Counted from the first letter of the stretch, positions 1-12,344 are shown. The stretch is DNA of 64,000 bases from Klebsormidium nitens (GCA_000708835.1 DF237219.1:46034-110033); one strand, 5' to 3'. The notes: generated from the letters alone by a model not told the origin. Made by a program: numbers and translations.

Positions 1-449
1 TATAAAATAAATTGATTGATTGATTGACCGGTACACGGAGACTCGACTTCCGTTCAACAGCCAAGAACCGCTCGGACCTTGGTTGACCAACCGGACTGTG
101 AAAGCTCGATGGTGTGATTGTATCACTCTGGTCAAGCTTGACCCAGGCTTGACCCGGTTGAGCTGAGCTGCATGCAAGGGCTGCATGAGACTGCGGCCCT
201 GGGGCCCGGGGTGGGGCGCCACGGCCAGCATGTTGACAACCAAATAGGTAGTGGGTGCGGGCAAGGGCATATGGCGGCACAGCTCTAAGATAAGCAGCAG
301 GCCCCCTCTGTTCGTTGGGATGTATGCATAATCTGTGCGGAGGGGGACGCTTTTGGATCCTGGGGCTCACCTGCATGTTCTTCGCAAAGGTCACCAATTT
401 AACCACTTTGAGAGGGACAGCAGCGGAGGGCAGTCAAGAATCTGGAAGC
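1..449. other. 5' flank of the aspartic protease gene
   Basis: No gene is visible here. Positions 11-27 hold a short TTGA tetranucleotide run. Around 130-175 there are short imperfect direct repeats built on CTTGACCC and on GAGCTGAGCTG / GCTGCATG. The stretch probably contains the promoter and 5' UTR of the downstream gene, but no clear TATA box or other core element can be assigned. Confidence 0.4.
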
Positions 450-3400
450 ATGACGTTCAGCCCGGGCACTCTGGTCTACCTATCAACTTTGATGTTGGTG
501 GTGCTAGCGGGGGGGGTGGAAGCTGCTCGCGACCCCCATCAGAGACAGGCAGGAGCAAGGGAAGGAAGCTGGCCGCCACGCTTTGCAGGACATGTGAAGG
601 ATATAGCCTCCGCTGATACCCTGTATCATGAATTGGGCCACAGCCATAGTGAGCACATCCCCCAAGAGGAAGGCTCCACGCGTTGGTTCACCAGGCGAAG
701 CGACATTTTGGGAGGGCGCCCCCTCGCCACTGTCACGTACGTCCTTGAGGCCGTCAAACGGTTTGAGAGACGGCATGCAAGTGCGTTTGGGAAGGCACCG
801 GAGCGCACGCGGCGGCGGCACCTCTTGGCAAGCACACTGCCACTGGGAGCGAACCCCAATGCGACAGCGCTGCAAGGAGAGCTTGATGTTGACAGGTGCG
901 CTCGCAATCATAGACAACTCGTTGGTGCAGATTGGTTGCACGGAGCTTGTGATGACGCCTTAAATGGTGCTGATGTTGAGAGGTGGCCACATGCATGACG
1001 TCACTGCTAGACGTCATGAGCAGTGCCCCAAAGCGAGAGCTTTGATGACCGTACGTCCTTCTCTTGGTTGCGCACATTCTCCCGTGTTTGGGCCCAGTTG
1101 ACGCCGCACGTTTGTGGACCTGTTGCCTGCAGCCTGTACTGGGCTACCCTCAAGCTAGGAACCCCCCCAACACAGACGGCCACTGTGCAGATTGACAGCG
1201 GGAGTGATCTCCTCTGGATACAGTGCCACGAATGTGGCAACTACTGTGTTCCCACCAAGGTATCGATGCAAGGTTGTTCAAGAGACATTGGAATGCTGCT
1301 CAACCTCCCTACCTCAGAGACTCCTTCCGTGGCCCACAGTATATCCCAGTCTTTTTGTGGTGCTCTAGAACTCACTGGTGTTAGTTTCCGGCTACGTCAA
1401 GCACAGTGCCTTGATCATACTTCCAAGAGGGCAATCAATGGCTGGTTAGTGCAAGTTGGAACATTATGTCTCCCGGCATGTTCTTGGCATGGCCTTTTTC
1501 ACTCATAGATTGTGGAGTCAGCCGAAACTCCCTGGGCTGGGGCCGTGTCCGGCTGGCCCCTTGCAGCAACAACATCCCTTGCCCTCCTGACGGCTTCCGC
1601 AACTTCTTTTCTGTGCGCAGGTTGTCCCGTATCGTTCGTCTGCCTCCAGCACCGCGACGTATGCCGCGTGCAGCCAGTGCCCCTCGCTAAATGCAACGCT
1701 GTGCCCGGTGGGGCAGTGCAGCATAGCATGCACGCGCTCCGGAATGAGCGCGCCATCCCCCTCCAATGTCTGCCAGTCAGTCTACGGTTATGGGGACAAC
1801 TCGCAGGTGCTCTTTAACGTACAGAGTGACATGATCACCTTCTCCCAACTGGGCGGAACCACTTTGGGCACACCCATCACTTTTGGGTGAGCGGTGGATC
1901 CATCTGATTTGATTTTGTGCCTTCATCTGAGATGATTCTGTTCAGTGGGAAAGTTTGTGGGGCAGTGGTACGTTTGTTCCACTGTGGCTGGAAACAATAT
2001 GCTGAAGGTCCGTCGCCCAGGGCCTAGCGGCAGAGAAGCTTCGACCGGCAGTCTATCAGCAGCTTATAGAGGCGTGTATTGTACCCTGCGTAGGTGCGAC
2101 ATTGCTGAGACTCCAGGCTTGATCACGAATTCCAAGGTGAACGGCCTCGCTGGCTTGGGGCGCTCCAATCTGTCCATCCCCAGCCAACTGTATGCGGCCG
2201 GCAAGATCAAGCAGGACTCCTTCTCCGTGTGCCTGGGCGGCTTTGAAGGAGGCGGCGCGCTGCTGTTTGGCAACGATACCATGCCCCCCCAAGCAATGGT
2301 GTACACACCCATGGGGAACGGCTCCCTAGACACGTGAGCCTCCGCAAGAGCAGTCATCGACTCATCGAGTGTACTTCGTAGATTATCCAGCTTTTGACTT
2401 GAGACTAATTGCCAGGATGTGCCGATGTTTTCCTCAGAGTTTAAGTTGCTGTTAACGGAAGTTCGGCAGGCGCTCCAGCTGCACTGTTTGCTCCTGTCTC
2501 ATGCCGGGCTGCTTCGTCTGTGGCCCTGCAGGCTCTACAATGCGACCATGACTTCCGTGACGGTTGGCAACGTCACGCTCAACGCGTCCGCCGCTGCCTT
2601 CTACAACGGATCCAACGATCGGCCCGATGCCATCTTTGACACCGGCTCCGACCTGATTGCCCTCCCCAGCCTCTTGTACAACGCCATCTTTGCACAGGTG
2701 AGGCAGCCGGCCGTCTCAGCGGGAAATGTGGCGTTTCTTGTGACTCTGGCCAACTTCCTCCATCGAAACGATAAACTAGAGGTTGCCGACTCAGGACTGC
2801 CCAACGAAAACTGGCAGCTTTGGTTCACCTACTGATAGTCGGACTGATCGGGGTTCGTAGGTGTGGAGCTTCCTTTGCAACTTCCTGGGTTTTCGCCTTA
2901 ATTAGTCTGTCGTTGATTGATCACACCGCAGGATACCGTTCACGGCTCTTTCTTATCCATTCACATACTGGCAGGAGAGAATTTCCGCACTTCAAACCGT
3001 GTCCTTCCGTCGACCTTCGTTTCCGCAGTTGAATAAGAGCGTCACTCTTCCTCCCGTCTCATTTAACACCCTCCTCAACGGCGGGACACCTCCGACCCCT
3101 TCCCCGCCCCCCGCACCTGCCCCGCCCGGCAGCACCCCTTCTTTTGCCAACAGCCTCGGCTTCCCCACGTGCTACCAGCTGGATGCCGCCCTTGCCACCA
3201 GTCGAGCGCCGTACGACGCCAACACAAATTTCCCCCTGCTCTCGTTTACGTTCCCCGGCAACGCGAGCCTCGTGTTGCACCCGGACGACTACGTCCAGTT
3301 CATCATACTTGAAGACCCACTGGTGAGTGCCGCGCCATGTGCCCAGCCCGCTTGTGCCTGCAATAGCCTGTGGGCAAAGCTCCGGGGTACTGTCTGAACA

Positions 3401-4552
3401 ACACCTGGGAACGTTTACCCAAGTTTGAACAACGGATACCCCAGCTCGGAGCACGCTTTTAAGAGGCAAAAAGATCGCTATTTCTAAACCATTGAGCTAC
3501 GTCTTTAACGCTTTTGCATACTTTGTGCAGAAGTCGACCCGGGTGACCCCGGCTTACCTGGTGTATGGATGCCCCTTCATCTTCAACACGTATGGGGGCT
3601 ACAGCTTGCTGGGAGGTAAGCAGGCTGCTACTCTGCCTCGGCACGGCTCATCCAATGGGGCAGGGTCAGATTTCAAAACCTGCTGGTTGAACCTTATTTC
3701 AATTGAGTGGCAGTATGGCTTCATAAACCCAATTCGCGTTACGTTTAAATGTTGTACCAAGGGGTTATCTAATGGAAAGCGACTGTTTCAGTACGTCCTG
3801 TACATGTTTTTGTCACGTGGCTTGAACGTATCATAAACGACCGCTGTCTCTTGTGTTCCTGCTAGAACGGCTCACCTTAACAAAGGGCTTAAAGCTCTCG
3901 TCATCCGCCTAGCTACGCCATTGATGGTGACTTTGGTCTTGCTTGAAGAAGCACGAGCTTGGTTGTGCCCCCGGATACTTTGACTGGTTGGTACGGGTTA
4001 ACGTTGTTGGTCATTATCTAACACGACCTTCTCTGTCTTACAGATTATGCCATGCGAAATCGTACGTGCCAACCTCCAGCTGGTTTGTCTTCATTGCTTA
4101 TGTGGTTCTTGCTCATTGCATGTTTTCAGCGGGAAGCAGCGCTTCCTTATTTCTTGGTGTGCCGTTTCGTTTCCTTCGCTGCTACTGTTCGGTCCCTCGA
4201 AGTCCGGAGGTTCTCCTTCAACCTTCTGCAGGTCCAGCTTGTTGCCACCTGCGTGCCTCACCCTTGGCGGATTGACTTGTTGCAGATTATTTTACCTTCG
4301 ACAGAACGCGACAGCTTATCGGATTCGCAGCCTTGAACTGTAAGCGGGAATCTGTCCTTCCCATTCGTTTCAAGCTCTCAGCGCTGATTGTGGTGGTGTC
4401 CTGGCAATAAGAACATCTCTTCAGAAAGCTATTACTCCTTGATGATCGATACAGCTTATTGATACCTACTTTCCCTCACGAGTCCTTAAATCCTTGTTTT
4501 CGCAGGTTCGACGTACCAACCTCGGTCTAGTTCTGCGCTTATAGCGTTCTAA
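450..4552 (+). CDS. Secreted plant-type aspartic protease (A1 family), 10 exons
   Basis: A pepsin-fold endopeptidase, probably secreted or vacuolar. Exons, all phase-consistent, are 450-895, 1133-1259, 1621-1886, 2094-2333, 2532-2697, 3029-3322, 3531-3615, 4044-4061, 4286-4339 and 4506-4552, giving 580 residues. The ATG at 450 opens a signal peptide (residues 1-25, hydrophobic core LSTLMLVVLAGG). The first catalytic motif DSGSD lies near residues 170-174 after YWATLKLGTPP, and the second, DTGSD, near 396-400. Joining exons 3 and 4 restores FGCDIAETP followed by GLAGLGRSNLSIPSQL, typical of plant nepenthesin/CND41-like enzymes. Joining exons 7-9 restores LGDYAMRNHYFTFDR and IGFA, the usual C-terminal block. 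Exon 6 carries a Pro-rich insert (TPPTPSPPPAPAPPG). The last exon (CSTYQPRSSS to the stop) is the least certain; reading through the donor after exon 9 is the alternative. Substrate unknown. Confidence 0.85.
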
Positions 4553-6137
4553 CAGTTGGCAATGCCATAACCCCCTTCTTGTATCAAAGCAGCAGCGCGA
4601 AAGCAAGGACACATATATCTTTGCAAAAGCGTTAGGTAATGTATTATTTGAGGCTAGCTTTTGAGTGACTGCCTTTATTTATTGGTAAAAGAGGTATTTT
4701 ATTTTTTGGTCGTTTGAGTCCACCATTTCAGTGGCAACCCTTCATACCGCCGGTCGCCTATAGTCAGTTTCTGGCCCTCCTGGGCCGCAAACGTTTGAGC
4801 CAAATTTTTGCAAACTATGAACGACAGTTTGCTATTCAGGCATCATACTTCTCTGCACCCAAACTCCGCTTCACCAGCTATTGGAGTCCTGTTCATGCTC
4901 TGGTACAAGTCGATACCCAGTGTGTCCTTGTAGAAAGTCAGCGCACACCCTGACACCGGCCATGGGACAATGTACATCCGTTGATTGATGGAGGCAGCCC
5001 CCCACTTGGGGTGGCTGCGTCGTCGACATTGGTCGATGCCGCCTCCTAACTGCACCGACCTCTTGAGAAATTCTCTGAAAAATGGTCGCCTGGGATGCCT
5101 CCGCAAACTTTCTGTTTTGACACTTGGGGCCCCGCTTATGTCGATCGCAGTGTGTTTTGGAGCTCAGAACTGGGGCCACCGCCACATCCGTATTGACTGT
5201 CAACAAATGAATACAACAATTCAGATAAAGTTGCAGCCGTGAATGACCCCAGCTAGGCCGTGGCCCTGGACGCAAACAATGACCATCTCATCAAAACCAA
5301 TTCAGGGTGACTCGAATGTTCGTTGCAACTCGGCCAATCTGCCTCGATACAAGCTTCAAATCCCCTTGAAATTGCTGCAGGCCCATCGATTGGTTCATTT
5401 TTGTAGTATGGATGCAGCTAGCTCCGCGCTGTATGTAGTTGACCCTTGAGTTGTTTAGTTGCAACACGCCCTAGCCATGGCTAGGGCGTGACATATTCAT
5501 ACTTGACAATCGGGTGCAGCTAGCTAAATGAGCAACCTAGTAGCAACTCATAAGCCGGCTCCTCGATCGCAAAATCATCTCGGCGGCACTGATACATTGA
5601 TTTATGCATCACGCAAGGATCTCCAGTCAGATATTCATAAATGTGTGGCATGCATTCTACGATTCATCCACCAGTGCAGCAGGCGCTTGCACACCATGGG
5701 ATCATGCATGTGATGTTGGGGGCAAGAATTGAAGCTGTCTTTGCCACCCGCCGGAATAAAAGTTAAGCAAGAATCGTCATCCTCATAATACATCTTGTTT
5801 TTCGTTTTCCTCTTTGTACGCACATAAAATCTTCATGCAACCCAGATCGACAAATATTTCAGTTGCTAGATTCTGACGACAATTATAAAAGAGCTGGAAA
5901 ATGTAAACGTTCTATGGAGGTGCTAACGGTAGAACTCAACGAGCCATAACATGACAATCGAAAGTCTCACCTTCTAAATCTCACAGTCCTGTTCTCCTTA
6001 CACAACCAAAGTTTTGCAACTAATGGCAGCAGACGTCGAAAACAATCTAAGCATCCCCGCACCCTGTACAAGACATGACCTCAAGGGCATGTGAAAGGAC
6101 TCTCAGTCACCAGCTCGTACTTTCCCGGAAAAGAAGA
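4553..6137. other. Convergent spacer between the protease and ARPC5
   Basis: AT-rich sequence with only short, unconvincing open frames. It contains the 3' ends of two converging genes and one striking 26-bp perfect palindrome at 5465-5490. No RNA gene or recognisable coding exon was found. Confidence 0.5.
5465..5490. repeat. 26-bp perfect palindrome
   Basis: Each half is 13 bp (CACGCCCTAGCCA followed by its exact reverse complement), with no loop. It lies in the spacer about 0.9 kb past the protease stop and 0.65 kb past the ARPC5 stop. It could form a cruciform or a hairpin in a 3' UTR, or be a dyad protein-binding site. Confidence 0.85.
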
Positions 6138-7240
6138 CTAAACCGTATGCTTGCTATCGCCGAGGGCTCTGATTATACTTCCTACGCCTACCTTCTCAGT
6201 CAATTTTTCATGTAATCGCAAGCATTGGTCGCAAATCGCTTTTTCTCCAGAAGCAAGGCCTTTGTACAAGTACCTGGACAAGACAAAAGAGTAATGGCGT
6301 CTGGAAATGTAGGCAGTCCTGCTTGACAGCAACTGGGACACCCTCTCCAACACTCGACCATTCAAGGCTTTGAAGAAATCTCAACACTCGGTATTCAGGG
6401 CTTGTCAAACAAAGCTCAGGTTTCAGCAGACTTTATCAAAATGGCGTGTTTACCATGAGGGCGAAAAGTAACTTACTTCATCAGAATATCGGCTTCCTTT
6501 GAGGAGAGCTGACTCAAAACTGGGTCTACCTCCTTCACGGACATTATCGCCTTCAGCATGACGGCATAATTGGCATCCTGCAGTATTGAAAAGGAACACT
6601 TTTTGGCTCAAGAGTGACTAACAATCTGGAAGCAGCAATCCTGCACTCTACACATGAAGTCTAACGCTCCTCTACCATGCATGAAAGATGGAGAAGCAGA
6701 ATCTTTACAGCCCATAGAAAAGACGCCGCTCGGGAAAACAGGCTGTCTAGTGGTCACTTGCACAGACCTTACAGTTTTCGTCCCGTGTGTTCGTTGGAGG
6801 ATCTGCTAAGGCGGTCTTAAGGGCATCTGCGACTTGCTGCCTGCACATCGGAGGGTGTACTTGTCTGGTCAAACATCTGAATGTAGCAGACTTTCTGGTA
6901 TGAAAGTGACTCTGGGTACAAGAGCTTCATGGATGAAAGCTACCGGGGGACAGAGTAGACGTGGAAGTAGGAGATGATTTACCTTAGAGATGCCAAGATA
7001 TGATGGTGCGGTCAATGTACACACAGGACTGCCTTCTCTCCACAGAAGGGAGCTGGTCCAAGAAGGGGACCGATCTGACAAGGCGATAGATGCACGCTAA
7101 GAGGCTTACTTCCTAAGAAGCGCGTCCACATCCTTTCCACGCTGCTCAATTTTGGCCATGATGAGCGCTGGCGCCTCATTCGTCTCATCGGCTTCAGGCG
7201 CAAGCTGTTCACCATCTCCACCATCTGCGTCGTCCGCCAT
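6138..7240 (-). CDS. ARPC5: Actin-related protein 2/3 complex subunit 5 (p16-Arc), 4 exons
   Basis: The smallest Arp2/3 subunit; in this family it helps hold ARPC1 and Arp2 in the branched-actin nucleator in the cytoplasm. Exons in transcription order are 7240-7110, 6840-6768, 6577-6477 and 6273-6138, totalling 146 residues, the usual length. The product starts MADDADGG, then IMAKIEQRGKDVDALLRK, ALKTALADPPTNTRDENCK, MSVKEVDPVLSQL and finally YLYKGLASGEKAICDQCLRL, HEKLTEKVGVGSIIRALGD, which match the conserved core and C-terminus of ARPC5. The start at 7240 is chosen because family proteins begin just before the acidic N-terminus. The gene is divergent from the F-box/ankyrin gene, with 543 bp between the two ATGs. 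Exon 2 uses a less usual AAG|GTCTGT donor. Confidence 0.92.
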
Positions 7241-7783
7241 TACAATCACAATGTCCTGAAAAACTCTTTGAGATAGCACGTGGGCTGGCAAGCTTAAAAA
7301 AGCAACGAGCTTCGCAGATTGCGCTGCTCAATGGACTGCCCTCTCAGTGTCAGGAGAAATGCAGTTCACCAACTTCCAAGTGGCGTTGCCCAATTTGCAT
7401 GATGTGCTATCTTCAAGAATTAGGTCTCAGAACCCCTCGGAAACGGGGAGGCCCATGTCACTAGCTTCACGTTCGTCAATCCAAGGGGGTCCCCCTAGTT
7501 TGGGCCTTATCGTCCGTTCGATGAGGGTCAACTGAAGCCCAGCTCAGCCGGATCTTCCTGTGCGGAAAACCCCGCCCTATCTGATCGTCGCTGTGCCCTT
7601 GCCCTGCACATACATGTGGTTAAAACTGGGACGAGCCTCAGAGGCCAGCGATCAGGTGATTTGTAGGCAGGTGCTAGGGAGGGGTGGGTTGAGCGCTCGG
7701 GAGGGGCAGGGGCGTTATTGTAGCAGGGTGGCAGGGGTCAGGGTGGAAGGTGGGCGGGTGGTGGGGCTCAGTGGACTTGCACC
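7241..7783. promoter_or_regulatory. Shared divergent upstream region of ARPC5 and the F-box/ankyrin gene
   Basis: This 543-bp spacer separates two outward-facing start codons, so it must contain both 5' UTRs and both promoters. It becomes GC-rich and G-rich on the F-box side (7670-7770). No clear TATA box was found. The assignment rests on gene arrangement only. Confidence 0.5.
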
Positions 7784-10340
7784 ATGGAGACGGACCTTCT
7801 GGATCTTCCCCTGCCTTTGTTAGGATTAGTCCTTGCAAAGCTTCAGAGTGTCGCCGATGTTGCCTCAGTCGCCTGCAGTTGCAAGGTACTGAGAAGTGCT
7901 TGCCAAGAAGCCCCGCTGGCTCTACGAGTAGAGCCTCAGGAGGTTGGTGGCGATGTTCCGCTATCAAGGGTCCTGCCTTTGAAGGTGGCGCTGAAAGGGA
8001 TCTGTGAAACACTCAACAATGTTGTCGCCCTGGACCTGAGAGGTTGCGCGGTGTCAGACATGGACCTCCACTTCCTTCAAAGCATCTCTGCGCTGAGGAG
8101 CCTGAATCTTGGGGGGTGTCAGAAGCTGTAAGTTTTGCAAGGTTTCTCAACCGTTGAAAAGTTGTACACAGTGTTTTACATCAGCCTGGCTCAAACTTGT
8201 TTCTACAAGGTTGTTTACTAGGAAATCTGAGATTGCTATCTCCAAGAGGTGGCTGGTCGGGCGCAAGACTCTGCTGGTTAACCACAGCGCTCCTCGCTTT
8301 ACGTGCTTATCGCTTTCTGCGGGGTTTTGTTTCTGGTCGGTGGTGCTTGTGGTGGGCTCTTTTCCTTGTTTTTGAAAACTCCAGATTCAGGGGCTGTTGT
8401 TCTGCACGCTGAGCTGAAGCCAATCTGGATCTTTGTTTGTGCAGAACGGTGGCAGCCGTGCAAGCTCTTAATTCAGGCCAATTTGGGCAGGGACTCGAGC
8501 TGCTCAACCTGCAGCGGTGCTTCCGGATGTGGACCGCTGATTACAGCTTGCCTTTGCTAGAGCTCCTCACGGGAGCAGGGTCTTCTGGCCGCTTCCTCAG
8601 GACTTTGCTCCTTAGCCACATCTCCTCCTTGGACGCCCTAAAAGCCATTCTCGAGCATGACAAAATAAGCATCCTGGGGCCTTCGTTGTCAGATGCGAAT
8701 GCTTGCCCTCAGTCAGGAGGGCCGCCTGCAGAGGTAGGGGAGTCACCTTTACAGAGGGTGCGCCTTGCTGGCCAACGTCTGCGAATCCTTGCGATGCACA
8801 ACTGTGGCAAGATTGAAACGGAACATCTTCTTGCCTTGGCGACTGCCTCAAGCAAGCTTGAGGTTCTATGCCTTGGGGGCTCAAAAGTGGATTGCCAGAG
8901 AGTAGATGAGGTGGCCGACGCATTTTCCAGATTCCAGCAGCTGCGCTTGCTTGAGGTCACCTTCTGGGAAGGGCAAGGAGCATGGTCGAACGGAAATGCC
9001 AACGGCTCAGTTTCCTGTGGGACGGCACTTCTTGCCTCTCTCCGGGCATCCCTATCCTCCAACCAGCAGCAGCGTCAAGTGCGGGTCTGGGACCTCTGCA
9101 ACACTAAGGATCTCGAGGAGGCCCACTCGTGGTTTCATAGTCATGCATCAGCTCAGGAGAGAGCCGCTCTCACTGCGGCTTCGAACTGCTCCGATCAGCG
9201 GCGGCGCACACCCCTGCATGTAGCTGCATCAAGGGGAGACACCGCATCAGTGGTCCGCTTGCTAGCGCTTGGGGCGTCAGCAGGAGGGGAGGGAGTAGTG
9301 GTTGGAGATGGTCCACGGGATGTCGGGGGGGCAACAGCGCTGTTCCTAGCCGCCGAGAACGGGCATGCGGGCTGTGTAGACGCCCTTATCCGAGGGGGTG
9401 CCAATGTCCTCGCTGCCAACCGGGGGAACGAGAGCCCACTGTACATAGCTTCTCTGAAAGGTCATTGCGACGTGGTCGCGGTGATGTTGCAACACTGCCA
9501 CACGAGGAATCTTGAGTGGCAAGATGCTAACGCGTATGGTGAGGATGTCCTTCTCAGCTTTGGAGGCAACGCAGTTTTGGAGTTGAGTCTGATTGCCACT
9601 GTTGCTAGGCAGTTGTCAACATGTTATGCTGTTGTCGTTTTCTGCACAGGCCTGCCCTTTGTCTCAATGCCCATGTCGTTGTCTGCACAATCCCTTTCCT
9701 GTCGCTCACAAGGAGCTGGAAATACGAACGGTGACCCAAACGTTACACACGACCTGCAGGGGATGGGTGGACACCCCTGATGGCTGCTGCAGTGGCCAAC
9801 CGTCAGGATGTTGCTAATCTCCTGCTTCAGACAGCGTTTAAGGAGAGTGCATCTGAACCGCCGGACCTCCTCCCGCCTGGGCTACCCTCCTTCGTCTCCA
9901 GCACTGTGCTAGCTCGAGAGACCCGTCATGGCCTGCACTCAGGGGCCCAACTAGGGCCCTCAAAACGGGTCAGTTTAGGTGTGGATAAAGAGCAGATTAG
10001 CAGCTTCTCAGCACGCGCTGGCAACTTGGGAAGCATTCCCCTCATTGATGCTCGGAACAGGTATGGAAGCACGGCGCTGCATATCAGCGCAACGAAGAGC
10101 CTTACTTGGTTTGTTCTCAATCTGCTTACTGCTGGGGCAGATTGGCATATCCAAGATTCTTATGGCTTAACCCCGCAGCAGGTTGCTGCAAAGTTAGGGC
10201 ATAGGGATGTTGAGCAGATTCTGTCGAAGTGGGATGTTGATTTGTCGGGGTCGTCAAAGCTCCCATCGGGTAGGTCGCGTGCAAGGGAGCGGCGAAAGGG
10301 ACGGGCTTCAAGGAGGTTGGCTGCATCTGGAGACTCTTAA
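7784..10340 (+). CDS. F-box-like / LRR / ankyrin-repeat protein, 3 exons
   Basis: Exons 7784-8127, 8445-9538 and 9760-10340 join in frame to 672 residues. The N-terminus (LPLPLLGLVLAKLQSV, CSCKVLRSACQEA, residues about 5-45) resembles an F-box. It is followed by leucine-rich segments (VVALDLRGCAVSDMDL, ALRSLNLGGCQKL, LELLNLQRC) to about residue 300. Ankyrin repeats follow: RRTPLHVAASRGD near 366, GGATALFLAAENGHA near 409, ESPLYIASLKGH near 443, DGWTPLMAAAVANRQD near 480 (created by splicing exons 2 and 3), GSTALHISATK near 580 and LTPQQVAAKLGHRDV near 612. The tail is strongly basic (SRARERRKGRASRR), possibly a nuclear localisation signal. By family analogy it may be a substrate receptor of an SCF ubiquitin ligase; the F-box is weak, so this is inference. 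Confidence 0.8.
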
Positions 10341-12344
10341 CCGGGTATCACACGTCAACGAACGAACAGGGAGCCCGAGTCACAACTTGTCGATTGCAGT
10401 CAAGTCGCAGTCAATTTACTGAGCTGCAAATCGTTGCAGGCATGCCTTACTTGCACGCAGAATTACATAAGGGGTCGATCAATTGGGTGTCTCTTGACAC
10501 TTCGATGAAAATGACAAACGAAATCATTACATCCACCTGCGAGGTGTCTCAGCACAGGCATTGCATTGAATGGGCTTGCATGATTGACCAGATTACATGC
10601 TGAATTCTAGTAATGGTGCACTACTCAAATCGTTGTCCCTTTCCGTATATTTGTTACTAATAAGACCACGTGTCTGAGTGCGGGCAGCTGGCTGGCAACA
10701 AAAGGAATTTTGTTTCAAGGTTGGCTGAGAGTTGTCATGTAAATTACTAGTGGCACAAATATGGTTCGAATTGTCCTGCAAGTATGTACACGTATATACT
10801 AACTGGTCACCACCGGACAGAAGCGCAGCTCTCCGACCAATCGTATATGCATGCGGCCGGCTAGCTCACCCGTGTCATTAAGGTGGTAGGACGGTAATTC
10901 AGGTTGGATTGACCCTGGTTTACGTTCTGGTTCATAGAATGTTCAAAACTAAACCAAATCAGGTTTCGTCTTCTCCAATGGCTTCGAGACACCCTCGGGG
11001 TCCTCTCGAAGCTCCTCTAACCACCTCGAAGTAGTTTGGGTCAGTCTGAGAAACCCTGCCAACTCCAAACAACCTGGTTCAAAGGGGTATTTCCATTGGA
11101 TTTTCTGCCTGTCAACTGCCACGATAAATTTCCTTCGAACAAGAGGAAATCACCTTCGGGGCAAGCTGGGATGTCAAAAACATTTTTCCAAAAAAAATCT
11201 GACGGAAATGTGCACCGCCAGGGGGGAACATACCTGGTCAACAACCTGAGAAAAAACCATTTTGAGCATATAAGCTGGGAGTTTTGACCATTAACGGTGC
11301 ACATTTTCGTCAATATTGTGATTTAACCGTTCGATAGACATCCCAGCTTGCCCCGATTCAGTTTTAGGGGGGTCAATGAGAATTCTATCATTTCGTTTTT
11401 CTGACGGCCAAGGGTTCATGTAGGGGGGTAAATGTTCAAACTTCCTCAACTTCAGACTTTCCTCGACAAGTCGTCAGTGAGTTCGAGGTGGTCCCAGAGT
11501 GCTCGAGGGGGCCTCCTTGGTCCCCCCCGAAAGATGCAAAAGACGGGACTCGATTTGACCACGTTATGACCAAGTTACGCCCCTTCAAACCCTAGAAACC
11601 CTCTTTTCTGGCTGAATTACCGTACGTCCTACCACCTTAATTATCATGTAGCTAGCTATACCGCGAACTTGATTCGGAAAATCCGTGCGGGAGGTTCCGA
11701 CCACTTCGACTAGATATATAATTCATAGGTTTGAAAAAGTGATCTCAACTTCAAGTATGCTAAAAGCCGAACATGGGGCAACAGCTCGATCAGAGACATA
11801 AATTCTACCATCTGCATAGGTTTTACATGGCACGCAATGACTCTTCTCTTTGTGCATTGATGATCATACGCATCAATTGAGACGGGCCCGAACCAAAGAA
11901 TCTCGAAACTCCGCTCGATCTCGGTGATCATGTAAGCGTGCAAAAGGGCACATAACAAAATGGCCGGAGCATTGGATGGTGCGACCTATCTCGTCATAGC
12001 GGAAGCTCTCTAAGTAACCGGCGCCCTTTTAGTCATAAAGTCCTAGTTTCTTTCATGGATGTGCTTCGTTAGAGGCTATAACATGGTACATTGGACGCGA
12101 TCAGACCAAAATTCTTCAATATGTCTAGCATCGCTTGTAGAGCCTTGATAGCAAAGCCTCGACCATCGTTCCTCTTTGATTGTTCGTCATAAAGCAAAGA
12201 AGAAAGAAGGTAACATGCACAAAGGCATGCTTCAAAAGCTGTGATTGACCCTTCCTGCATTTCCGCAAAGGTTCTGCTAAGTTCGTCCGGAAGGCCTTCT
12301 TCAAAGGCCTGAAGGACGTTTGCCTCCTTTCATGGACCTTGTTG
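10341..12344. other. Convergent spacer holding a foldback element
   Basis: AT-rich sequence between two converging genes. Most of its middle is the foldback element at 10878-11640, listed separately. Both sides of the element carry only short open frames with no recognisable protein similarity. Confidence 0.5.
10878..11640. mobile_element. Non-autonomous foldback/MITE-like DNA transposon with TTAA flanks
   Basis: The left end reads TTAAGGTGGTAGGACG then GTAATTCAG, and the right end is its inverse with four extra bases in the middle (positions 11612-11640). The TTAA at both borders could be a piggyBac-type target-site duplication; a TA duplication of the mariner type is equally compatible. 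Inside there is a second inverted pair: GGGGCAAGCTGGGATGTC near 11158-11176 and its complement near 11337-11355, and GTGCACCG near 11210 with its complement near 11293. The element can therefore fold into one long imperfect hairpin. It has no transposase-sized open frame, so it would need a transposase supplied elsewhere. Confidence 0.75.
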
